Below, piece by piece: positions 11,081 to 20,986 of a DNA stretch of 64,000 bases. The stretch is taken from contig OY997590.1 in assembly GCA_963921825.1 (NCBI GenBank), positions 54,550,012 to 54,614,011 of the forward strand. The letters run 5' to 3'. A program made the translations under genes and the position numbers. Position 1 is the stretch's first letter, and each line of letters begins with the position of its first letter. This DNA comes from Erodium maritimum (taxonomy: Eukaryota > Streptophyta > Magnoliopsida > Geraniales > Geraniaceae). The notes beneath the pieces were generated by a model. The model was not told the DNA's origin, ran no database searches, and saw only the letters and a list, made by a program, of their open reading frames with translations.

Positions 11081-11533
11081 GGAACCTATAGCAGTTCCAG
11101 GGATAAAGAGGGGCTCAGCGGGTGAGCCTCGTGAAGATCAGGCGCAAGCTGATACAAAAAAGCCCCACCATAAACCAAGAGTCATGCGCCGGGGCTCGGG
11201 GGAAGTTGGTTACTCCCCCCGAGGTCACCCTGCCCTCACCCCGATACTGGAGGTCATGTGCTCAGTTTTATATCGGATAAAAAGTGTTGCCTTTAGGTGA
11301 CACAGTAGTCTTTAGGCCCTACCTTGAGCAGTGCCTGCTAGTACTCTACTAGTTTTTATGGTTTTAGATCCTTTTCTTTATTTAGTTGGTTTTTCGCTTT
11401 ACTTGGCCTTTGTGGCTCCCCGATTCAATGAATCCTAGACGTAATAATAGTTATAGGGTTATTGTGTTTGGCCCGCCAAGGCTTCCAAACATGTACAGAC
11501 TCTTTTTAATGGAATGAAAGTTGCGTTTACTAA

Positions 11534-11764
11534 AAAAACGTAAAATGTAAGGATTTTCCATGGATCAAACAAGTCGCTCTGTAGGTCATAGAGAGGTTAG
11601 CGGTTGGGCTATTATGACCCATGTGTCAGCCTGACCCATCTCATATATATATAATATTTATATCTAAGTACGTATAAAAATAGTTTTACTTCACAAAAGT
11701 AAAAGAATATACACAAAATTCATAAAACAGTAGCAAATATTAGATTCCTTGACAACGAGGAAAG
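11534..11764. other. AT-rich spacer between tail-to-tail LINEs
   Basis: About 230 bases between the 3' end of the plus-strand LINE and the 3' end of the minus-strand LINE. It has a short TA run near 11,645. No gene is seen. Confidence 0.5.
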
Positions 11765-14700
11765 ATATTTTTATTTGAGTAAACTGATATTTCATTCCAT
11801 TAAAAGAGTCACTACAGGCTTAACCCCTGTTGGGGTAACCAGAGAAACCATGTACTACCGTTACGTCATAGACGTGTTGCTGATGTACCCTATTGGCGAC
11901 TAAAAGTGATAACCAAACAGAAATAACTAGAGTAATAGAAAAATAGGCAACCAAATCTAATAACGATAAAATGAAAAGCAGGGTAATGAAAATCCGACGA
12001 CAATCACTACTCAAGGTGGGATCTGTAAATCGCTGGGTCACCCTAGGGTGACGCTCCTCCTCGTTGGTGCTACCGAACCTGTGATCGTCAGTGGGGGAAG
12101 GTTGATGGGCCATCCCTAGAGACTTCTTCCTGCCTCCAGGACTGGCCTGGGAATTCAAGTGTAATGGCGAGGCTGGTACCTAGCCCTTGCCTGTCCAGTT
12201 GTTCGCTGACACCCCCCCTAAACCTCCATAGCATGCTGGTGTAGATAGCCTACCCTAGTAGTGGGCCTGGGAGTTACAGCAAGGTGAGCTCCAATGTGTG
12301 CCCGACCTCTACCCCCGACACCTTCACCTGGTCCCGGGACCCTAACCAGCGGGACATGCATCGGCAGATTCCATACCAATCTTCCTCGGACACGTTTGTG
12401 TACAAAGCACCCCAAAGGATCCAATGCCCACAATGTTAGTCTTAGTGCCCATAGTTCAATCCTAAATGTCCAAATGTATATATCATCGTTAGCAATAAAT
12501 TAAAGCGGCTTTATATTACTTATGTATTGGAGTAATATATCGATGTGTGCTCTAATCTATGCCCACCATGCGAATAGAACCATAGATCGAGATAGATCAC
12601 ACTCGATGGGTCCCTAGTCAACAAAGCTTCACTAGAAGCGACTAATATGAAAGATGGCTCTTTATGGCTTACGTTCTGTTAGTCATTTGAATGGGATTCC
12701 GGAGTCTGATCATAGATATCATGTGGGACATGATATTGGACGACCCGCCCTGAATATGTGCCATAGATTAAGTCATGAACATATTCAGTGTCGTAGCTTG
12801 TCATGTATCCTTAGACCAAGGAGTCTTTGTGATCTCTATGTAGTCAACAACTGAGTTTGACCTGAGCCTAACGTTGTCCGTAACAGGGCTTCCATAACGG
12901 CCAGGATTGGCTTGGGGACGGGCTACATGAGTGACACGAAAGGCGGCTAAGGGATTTATCCCTCATACTGAGGTATGGGAAAGATATCGGTTCTCGGCCG
13001 CTTGATCGAGAGTGACTGAAAGAATAGCATGGCCATGCACATGATACTGGGTATCATATCTTCAGTCATCTCACATATCAAGGAACGGTGATTGAGAATA
13101 ATAAGGATGACGGCTCTATGCCTTATCTCAATCATGATATCGGAGATAAAAGGATAATGACAGGGATGACGGAAATTTTAGAATCAACAGGGTCTATTCG
13201 TTATGCAGTGTCAGGAAATACTAAAGTCTCGTTAGTTGCCACTTAAATAGGATCAAGTAAAATGGGATTTTACGTTGATCTATTGACATGCATAAACCTA
13301 AGGGTCACACCGGAGGATGAAACTCATTGACACATTTATGGAGAATGACCAAAAGGGAGTTGTCTCGGGACATGACCAAAACTGGGTTTTGGGTCATGTG
13401 CTCGTAAGTGAATAGGACTTTACGGATCGAGACAAGTCTTGGAGTCTTGGGATTGATCGCGTCGGATAATGTTGGACATTTCCGGTATGGAAGGCTTGGA
13501 GGCGATGAGCGAATCACGGGACCTCGTTGGAAATGGCCACGGGCCATGTTCCAAGAGGCCCATGAAAGGCCCATGCAACCAAGGCCCATGGAACTAATTA
13601 ATCAAGTCTTGATTAATTAGTACTAAGTAAGCAAGACAAAGATTAAGGTGTTGGTGATTCACCACCTAACCCAATCTTGTCTTGCCATACTTTGTCCTAT
13701 TTACACCTTACTTGACACCATACTTGTCCCATGCCTTTAGTTGGACAAGTATGGTTTTTGTTATGTTTAAGTCATCTTTTTCCAACATAACAAACACAAG
13801 ACAAGAATAGGAAACACATTTTCTCTCCCTCTTCCATGGCCATTTCGGGTTTGGCTAGTTTCCACCTCCATGTTTGTGTTCTTGAGTCCTCAAAGAGAAG
13901 AACTACGTGGCTTTGATTCCCATGTGGATACGTAGGCGTCTTGGAGACTCAAGTCAATCATTCGTTAACCAGTGTTCTTGTTTTGGTAAGAGATAGTGCT
14001 GAATTTTTCTCTTGTGAATCCATTCTTTGTTAGTTGTTTCATGGTTTTAATCGTCTCTTGGTTTTTATTGATTTTCCGCTGCGAGTTGGTTCATCTCCAA
14101 CCCTACCTCGAGACCCAACACACAGAGGACCAGACCACAGGTTAGGTAACGGCTCCATGGATACACCGTCGCCCACTCTGTGACACAAATCAAACATAGG
14201 TAATGGCTTTAGGGACACAGGCGATCGATCGACCGACCCCCCGACCTAGCACCTCCATGCCACCATGGCCTTACGGCAATGCATGCCCCGGCCAAGACCG
14301 AGGTCCTACCCCCAGCCCTGTCTGGATGTTCTATGCATGGTCATAGTACGCCAGGGGCTCCACCAGAAGAGGTCGCCCAAAGACACCCACACCTTGTCCC
14401 TGGACACTAGCCGAAGAGTCCGAAAATCTAGAAGAACAAGGCCCCCTCGACGGGATTGAGATCCGATGAGAGCAAAATACCCGGGTGGTTGAGGAGAACC
14501 CGTCAGGCAGTTGGACAGAAACCTCGGGTCGGCCCCTCAAAACCCTAGGGAAAACCGGAGAACGACAAACACCCGCCCGATCACCAAGCTGGCCTTACAT
14601 CCATCGACGACCCAGAGCAAGGTCATGGGTCACACCATCCTTGAACCGTGGCCTCTGGTTGCAAGAGAGACCACTAGTATCGGTGATAGGCTCCCACGGT

Positions 14701-15110
14701 CGCCCCCGCGAAAAACCACGTCGTGGTGGTAAGGGTGTCCTACCTAATCGCTCTCGAACAACTAAGCGACGGCGGTGCGACACCCATGGAGAGGGCGGTG
14801 AGGGTGAAAATGGCGGGTGTGGTCGATGCATCGGCGATGGTGAGAATGACCGGAGGGACGAGGACGAGTCCGAGGAGATCACTATCACACTCGGGAGAGT
14901 TACAGACGATCATATAACCGACGCGATCTTCGGGGAGCTCAGCATGGTAGTAGGAGAGGATGAGTATTGACGGGAGGACCAGGGAGACCACGCTGCCAAT
15001 ATGATCTCTGTGGAGCTCTGCTTGGCTGACGCGGCGGGGACAGGACTAGCGCCATGGATTAGGGTTAGGTCTCGACAGAAGCGAGGAGGGGGTCTCGACA
15101 GGAGCGGGTA
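11765..15110 (-). mobile_element. LINE-like element, inverted, split by a Copia LTR
   Basis: The minus strand ends with CTTTTAATGGAATGAAAT, close to the tail of the neighbour ending at 11,533, so the two are relatives placed tail to tail. The body continues upstream to about 15,110 apart from the LTR insertion at 12,434-14,120. Open frames are short (for example 12,158-11,820 and 12,433-12,218) and no clean domain is recognised, so the body call rests mostly on the tail and GC composition. Confidence 0.5.
12434..14120 (+). mobile_element. Copia-type solo LTR
   Basis: A 1,687-bp TG...CA segment (TGTTAGTCTTAG at the start, GAGACCCAACA at the end) with TTTTCCGCTGCGAG near its 3' end, typical of Copia LTRs. 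It is flanked by CACAA (12,429-12,433) and CACAG (14,121-14,125), a near-perfect 5-base target duplication. No internal region is present, so it is a solo LTR fossil inserted in the LINE. Diverged relatives lie at 57,836-58,525 and about 51,960-53,230. Confidence 0.75.
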
Positions 15111-15268
15111 GTTTTTTTTACGAGGAAAGATACTTTATTCGGAAAATTTTATAGTTTTCTCTAATTTGTAATTAATTGTCTTCAAGAAAAAATAATAATC
15201 TATAAATTATTAATTATTGATTTATATATCAATTAATATTTTATTAATTTACAATTAAGCCCTTAAGT
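15111..15268. other. AT-rich spacer
   Basis: AT-rich sequence between the LINE above and the next LINE's target copy. No gene or repeat is recognised. Confidence 0.4.
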
Positions 15269-15344
15269 ATTAAAACTCCTTTCAATTTTACAAAATACAT
15301 GATCAAACTCGACCAAACACGCTTTTAACAAATTGGCATATTAT

Positions 15345-17734
15345 GGAAGGACACCTTTAGGTTTAGCTATACTTTCTCATTTTGAGAGCCTCCCTAGCCC
15401 AAGCTTGTTCTCGCCGCTATGGAGCTTTCTTTTACCGCCGTCACTATTGTGCTGCCCGGAATTGTTGACTTCGACGTCCCTGTGTTCGAGTGTCCCATCC
15501 CATGGACCTCCTCGTAGAACACGCATGGAGCGGGGTTCAAATATCGAAGGAAGTGGATGACTATCCCACATTCATCGGAGCCTCTCCACCCTCTTATTCC
15601 CTTGGTGACTTCGTCGATTCCCTGTCCGATCACCATCAACCCTTCTTCCTCTATACCAATACCACGTGCCCTCTCTGTTCCGAGTGGCATGAAAATCCCA
15701 CCACCGTCCTACTCTCCCTTACCAAATGCCTCGGGCTCGTCTCCTCTGTTAGTGGCTTCAGCGGGTTCTCTAGGACCGCGGGTCCTTTGGTCCGCCACTG
15801 TTACCCTCTAACCCCCCTGTTGCGGCTATATGTCGACAGCGCTGGGAGAGCCGCCGTTGGGAGCGGCGGCGTTCGCAGTCTTTTGCCTCAAGTTATAGGT
15901 CATCTCCCCGTGGACCAAACCCTAATTCGTGTCTTAGGGTTCACCACCACCAGCACCACGCCTACCGTCGTCACAACCTGGCTCTGGTGCACGGGAGGCA
16001 TGACAGTGGATCTAGGGCCCCAACCTATACCCTAGGCCATGGGATCCCTCCCCGTCTGAACCAGAGTCCTCCGGACAGGACCAGCCATGTCCTTGCTCTA
16101 GTGTCGGGGCCCTCTGCCGAACGGTCTAGGGTTCATCCCACGCCGATCCCGTTGGGTTTCCTGCCTTCTCAATTGCCGGTGGGCAAGGTTGTAAAAAACG
16201 TTAGGCGCTAGTCGGGCGGGAAGGGGTCCTAGGCGCTAGGCGGGGATTAATCGGAGATTAATCGGATTATTATTTTATTATTTTTTATTATACTATATAA
16301 AAATATTAATAAATATCGAACATCAAATATATTAAAAAACATAAATAGTATACTAAACTAAAGTTTTATACAGTTCTTAAAAGAATATCAATAAGTATGA
16401 CCATCAACTAGCATAATTTTATGGTTTCACTTGGTTTGTAGAAGGTTAGAAACTGTTTTTTTAACTACGAATCCGACCCGACGTCTGATTGACCCGCTCA
16501 ATTAATCGGTCAGGCGGTAATTAACCGGCCGAATCGGGGATTAATCGGTGATATTACGCCCAAAAGGCCTGGAGCGCCCTAGTAGAATAAATCGGGTCGG
16601 CAGAGCCCATTTCAGCGCCTAGGCGGGGATTTTTACAACATTGCCGGTGGGAGTGGTGAGGGACGTGATGAAGTACTCGGCATCCATCGAGGGTCTGACG
16701 GTGAAGGCCCGGTATTGGGGATGGACTCATGATGGCCACGGGGTGCGGGGAAGCATGGTGAAGTCCCTATCGCACTAGGTCACTAGGCGTTGGAAGTGGA
16801 GACAGACATGGGCTTGGCTTTCCTCCGACGGGACTATGTCAGGAGTTGGTGGGTCTAGGGTCCGAAGGCCGACTAGGTCGGGCCCCTCACGACGTTACGC
16901 ACAATGTCATCTACCGGCGTACCGGATGAGCCCTCCAGGTGTTGTCCCGGTGGGGAGACCTCGGCCATGTACACACCGACGCCTTCACGAGGCCCAATAT
17001 AGAGAAGGCATGGTTCGGGATGGAGAAGGAGTTGTCATTGCACAAGGAGGGATGACATTGGAACCGATACCTACTGCTACACTATCTCCCTAGGGAGGGG
17101 TCAGCATAACACTGGCCCCGATACCTAACTTGGGTTTCCAGATATCGGGTTGGGGTACTAGTCCACGGCCAATACATGGCCACCTCCCACCATGTTTTTT
17201 TGTACATGGGAAGATCAGGGTGTCGGGAATTGGTCAGCTTGCTGCCTGGACTGTTGACCCTCTAACCCCCCAGCATGGTGGGGTTAGAGGTGGGGGCTGC
17301 GCCCTGTCATCTGGGCAAGTTATGACAGTCCCAGTTCGTGTGGAAACAGTTGCTGGGAATTTGAAGATGGGGGCGTCTGGCGCAACATGGTACGACTCAT
17401 CAGTCGCGGGGATGAAGCCCCGCTAGGAGGAATGAGGCATCGATGGAGTATCGGGGACTGGCCCTAGGAGGGGTCCCCACACGATGCTTTTCCTCCCACC
17501 ATCACCATTACCGTCGAGGTCCCTTCGGATCTCCGGTACCCCGTTTCCTCAACCCATATTCTATCATTGCCTATATGGCACCAATTCAATACCGTCAATG
17601 ACGGTTCTACTGAGAAAAGGATAGCGAACATTTTTAAATGTTCTTGCCATATTCTTCGTGGTCAGAGAGTCTCTGATGCACTTTATTGTCATTACATATT
17701 TTAATTAATGAAATCCGCACCTTTCGCTAAAAAA
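15345..17734 (+). mobile_element. LINE nested inside the outer LINE
   Basis: Flanked by 18-base direct copies, AACAAATTGGCATATTAT, at 15,327-15,344 and 17,735-17,752. Its 3' end is TTAATTAATGAAATCCGCAC followed by an A-run. It has GC-rich sequence with several open frames (the longest 15,490-16,035), none with a domain I recognise, and no ORF2. A hAT MITE lies inside it. The clean TSD and A-tail fit target-primed reverse transcription. Confidence 0.8.
16184..16643. mobile_element. hAT MITE with 8-bp TSD
   Basis: A 460-bp element with ends CAAGGTTGTAAAAA and, inverted, CAATGTTGTAAAAA. Exact target copies CCGGTGGG lie at 16,176-16,183 and 16,644-16,651. Subterminal GGCGCTAG and GGGGATTAATCGG motifs recur in a second copy at 53,650-53,842. 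No coding capacity. Confidence 0.88.
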
Positions 17735-18124
17735 AACAAATTGGCATATTATTAAACTGAGTAAAAAATCAGGTAAAATCTCTCTCAATTTTGAGACTTT
17801 TTTCTAGTCCTAACAGCCAATCGCTTTGGAGCTCTCCTAACGATGACCGCCGTTGTTCCCACCGGTGGTTCTCTTCTCCCCCTCCAGTGGCCCCATCAAC
17901 CCGTCGCTACTGCGAAACTTGGGAAGGTGGAGCGTCGCCGACAGAAGCAAAAGCCGACCCTCCAAGCTGCGATCTCTCCGCCTTTGGGACATATTTCATA
18001 GGAGGTCTCCTTCGCCGTGGGGTCAGCGTCTCCTACCCAGACGGTTAAATTGAAACGGGGGAGGCCTCTGCGTCAACCAACGATGTCTTCTTCTCCAAGT
18101 AAGGGCCTTCTCGCCTTACCGCCT

Positions 18125-18340
18125 TTAAACCCTAGCGTGCCGCCTTGCGTAGCAAGCCGCGACCTCGCTTTGATTCCCTTGAGCCCCAGCGGGCCGCCTT
18201 GCCTTGCAAGCCATGTTGTCGTTCCGGTTCTCCCGAACACTAACAAGCCGGCCTGCCCTACAAGCCGTGATCCCACGATGGTTCCCCTGAACCCTAGAAT
18301 GCCGACATGCCCTACGAATACCATCGCTCTGGATTTCTCA
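18125..18340 (+). repeat. Four 54-bp repeats coding an 18-residue unit
   Basis: The frame from 18,017 contains four diverged 18-residue units: LNPSVPPCVASRDLALIP, LSPSGPPCLASHVVVPVL, PNTNKPACPTSRDPTMVP and LNPRMPTCPTNTIALDFS. They are Pro/Cys/Ser-rich and lie N-terminal to the DUF4283-like domain of the LINE ORF1. Function unknown. Confidence 0.7.
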
Positions 18341-18899
18341 ATCCCTAGCACACCGATCCTCCCTTGTGTGACATCACCTTGCTCTTGCACTGTTGCCTGG
18401 CGGCGGGGCTTCTAGCGTTTCTACGCCAACTGATGTTGCCTCAGCCCTGCCTAGGGTTGAGTGTACCCTAGGTCCCACTCCTGGTCAGACATCTGTTCCT
18501 AAGATTACTTGGGAACAGGTACGCATTCCCGCTGATGAGACCCCGGGTGCTAACCTTAGTGCGCTTCCCCCACTACGAAGGGACCCAGTGAAAGGGAAGA
18601 CCCTTATGGAGGATCTACCGAGGACGGAAGTGATGGCCTTGGGATTAGGAACTGCCTCCATAATCAGGCCCCGACACCAACTATCCCTGCGACCCAAACT
18701 ACCATGCTGGGTATGATGCGGAGTCGATCACGGCACCTGGCTACGCCTTAGTTTCCCTCATCCTCGACTGACAAGACGACGAACCTTCAATCGTCCTTGG
18801 AAGGTCTACAGGATGAGTTATCATCTTGTTCCTTGGAGGAAGATGAAGAAATCGAGGTCATGGTCTCGGCGTCTCGAGCGATGTCATCGGCGGCCCTCG

Positions 18900-19282
18900 C
18901 TCGTCAATAATGGGTTTTGCTGGGACGTCTCTGGGCCCTTAAGCCTCCACGGAAGGACATGCTCCTGCGTATCATCATAAACACTTGAGGAAAGTCAGCA
19001 GAAGGCCTGATGGTTAAAAATGTAGGGTCGGACTTGTTCGGCTTCTACTTCCGGTCATCTGAGTCTCGATCATGGGTTCGAAGCAATGAACTCTGGTGCT
19101 TTGAGGGTAAGGTCCTGCTACTAGGAGATTTAGACCCATGTGCTCGGGAGCTGCCTCTTCTAGACCGGGTGCAGCTTTGGGTACATGCTAGAGGGCCACC
19201 ACCTCTGGTTCAGAAAAGGGAGACAAGTATCTCCATTGGAAATGCATTGGGAATGTGCGTGAATGTCTCATGTGACCAATGA
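18900..19282 (+). pseudogene. LINE ORF1 DUF4283-like domain
   Basis: The frame reads LLGRLWALKPPRKDMLLRI, then an in-frame stop, then GKSAEGLMVKNVGSDLFGF, SWVRSNELWCFEGKVLLLGD and LDRVQLWVHARGPPP, ending ISIGNALGMCVNVSCD. This order matches DUF4283 in plant LINE ORF1 and the copy at 8.4-10.6 kb. At least one in-frame stop (before GKSAEG, replacing a probable Trp) breaks it. No zinc knuckle is seen downstream. Confidence 0.65.
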
Positions 19283-20309
19283 GGGATGTGTTGGGGAGGG
19301 ACTGTCAAAACCCACTTCTGGCACCTCCTTGAAAAGCAACTACGGAAAGGACTGGTGCTTAGGTTCCCAGAGTTTCCGGACCCGATTCAAGTGGAACTCA
19401 CGTACGCCACATATTGGGGAGAACTGGTCCGTCTGTCTTGTCCGTCAGGCTTTGGCCCTCAGGGTTCTTTGAACTTTGATAAGGGCCCTCAGCCCCTTAT
19501 GTCGCCTCGTTCAGGACATCAGGGCTCTGCCAGTGGGGCGCTGCTTCGACCATCTAGCTCTCCGGTGTTGGAGGATCCATTACCGTGCCTGGACCATCTG
19601 GTTGGGAGAGCTTAGGTGGGTTTGGGAGCTCAGGAGGATGGTGTCCCTGGAGAAGATGACGTTGGGGACAGCCAGAATACACTGAAATGGTCAACAACTG
19701 GGGTCCCTAGGGAGGAGCAGTTCAGGGCGGGGAAACAACCCCACCAGGAGGAATGAGTGGTACGCCGTGCATCAGGGACTGGACCTACGAGGGGTCCCTA
19801 TATGATGTGTTGTCTCCCCCCTTCACTATTACGGTTGAGGTCCCTCAGGATCTCTGGTCTCCCATTCCTCCTCTCTGTCTTTTGTTATGGCCTATGAGGC
19901 ATTAAAATACCGCTTACGTCGGTTATGATATGAAATGGTTTAGAGTACCGTTGTTCAACTATTCTGACCTTTCTCTCATGGTAGGGGAATTTATTCCTCG
20001 GTGCACACTTATGTAATTTCTTGAAATCAATAATATTGCACCCTTCGTTCAAACAAAATTAAAACTCCTTTCAAACTGTCACTTAATTCATTAGTATACT
20101 ATGTATGTACAATGCATGTACATATATCAAATGAATGGTTCAATTGTATTGTGTTCAATGTATCACTTTATGGATATTCAAAAGTAATGTGTATATAAAT
20201 ACAAGATGAAAATATGCTAACTCAAATAAATCATATATGCAAGCACAACAAGGATAATCCAAGTATCACTAAAAAAAAATTGCAAGAATGAGTTCTTAGT
20301 AATTATGGT

Positions 20310-20634
20310 TTGCAGGTGAGTCAAGGAACGGTATCAAATACATTTAAGATGTCTTCAAAGTATCTCTCACTTACACCCAAAAAAGGTGATGTTAAGCGAC
20401 ACAAATCAACAAAACTTCATGTGCTAGAAAAATCTCTCTATGAATGGATTCTTCAATATCAAGGACACGTGAATATGACAGGTGAAATAATCATCGAGAA
20501 GGCGAAAAAGCTCTTGAAAGATATGTATCTTGTGGATATCCAGACTTTACCTTTTCTATTGGTAGGCTTGGAAAGCTCAAAGCAAGATATGGAATTTAAA
20601 TTTTCGGGTGTTTCAGAGAAAGTGGATTAGGAAA
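20310..20634 (+). pseudogene. CENP-B/pogo-type HTH fragment
   Basis: An open frame of 106 codons contains LHVLEKSLYEWILQYQGHVN followed by MTGEIIIEKAKKLL, which resembles the second helix-turn-helix of CENP-B-type DNA-binding domains found in pogo/Tigger/jerky transposases and genes derived from them. A shifted frame just downstream gives FSIGRLGKLKARYGI, the usual continuation, so one frameshift at about 20,545 is likely. No DDE catalytic domain or terminal repeats are seen. It is probably a decayed DNA-transposon fragment. Confidence 0.45.
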
Positions 20635-20819
20635 TCTTCCTAAATTATTCATGTAATATGTAGTATCAATACGAAATTATTAATTTATATTATATATGGG
20701 CTTATATAAATTATCAAAAATGTAGTATCTTGTAATCTTAACGAATTATTAATTTAGCACCTTATCCCTGAGTCTGACCGGACAAAGATATCATCTTAAA
20801 AGAGTTTGTTAAATAATCG

Positions 20820-20983
20820 AGTATTAATTTATCGATTTTAGACTGTAGGTCCAAAACCCATAAACGAGAAAACATAATCCAAGTACTCCCAACTGATTGA
20901 ATTGTAGGCCTTCCCAAAATCAAATTTGGAGAAGACTACTTCCTCCTTCGATTTCTTCAGATACTGTACTATTTCTAAAGCTA
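20820..20983 (-). pseudogene. LINE RT, motif A region
   Basis: Minus-strand translation gives ALEIVQYLKKSKEEVVFSKF, then DFGKAYNSISWEYLDYV and FSFMGFG. This is the plant LINE RT motif A with the first catalytic Asp (DFGKAY; family form DFEKAYD). It continues directly from the piece ending at 23,389 across the Harbinger insertion. Stops follow within about 30 residues. Confidence 0.75.
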
Positions 20984-20986
20984 TTA

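Larger units (their letters stand above)
8260..11533 (+). mobile_element. LINE with ORF1 only, split by a hAT element
   Basis: A plus-strand LINE-like copy. The ORF1 first half starts near 8,340 after a C-run of 16 (8316-8331). It has DUF4283-like sequence (LTDFQPRKDTLLCILTNAWG, then in another frame DWVRLNEPWCFDGKPW), is interrupted at 8696-10473, and resumes with LDKMQLWVHAHGIPP and a CCHC zinc knuckle at about 10,790. A 3' region ends CTTTTTAATGGAATGAAAG and a short A-run at about 11,526-11,533. No ORF2 (endonuclease/RT) lies between ORF1 and the tail. The 5' edge is not defined. Confidence 0.6.
15286..20057 (+). mobile_element. LINE (ORF1 only), outer element of a LINE-in-LINE nest
   Basis: Flanked by 17-base direct copies, ATTAAAACTCCTTTCAA, at 15,269-15,285 and 20,058-20,074. 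The 3' end reads TTGAAATCAATAATATTGC and then short A-runs. Without the inner LINE it is about 2.4 kb. It carries an ORF1 with an 18-residue repeat region and a DUF4283-like domain, but no endonuclease or RT. The inner LINE sits close to its 5' end. The 3' kilobase is similar to that of the inner LINE (shared GGACTGG, GAGGGGTCCC, GAGGTCCCT blocks). Confidence 0.75.

Noticed and set aside
14485-14970. 161-codon frame on the plus strand, acidic C-terminus
   Set aside because: It is in GC-rich LINE sequence on the strand opposite to the LINE, and competing frames cover the same bases; no domain seen.
15490-16035. 181-codon frame in the inner LINE
   Set aside because: No recognised domain, and it overlaps other frames of similar length; treated as GC-driven.
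18120-18330. Telomere-like AACCCTAG motifs
   Set aside because: Only isolated motifs within the 54-bp ORF1 repeats; there is no run of TTTAGGG units.
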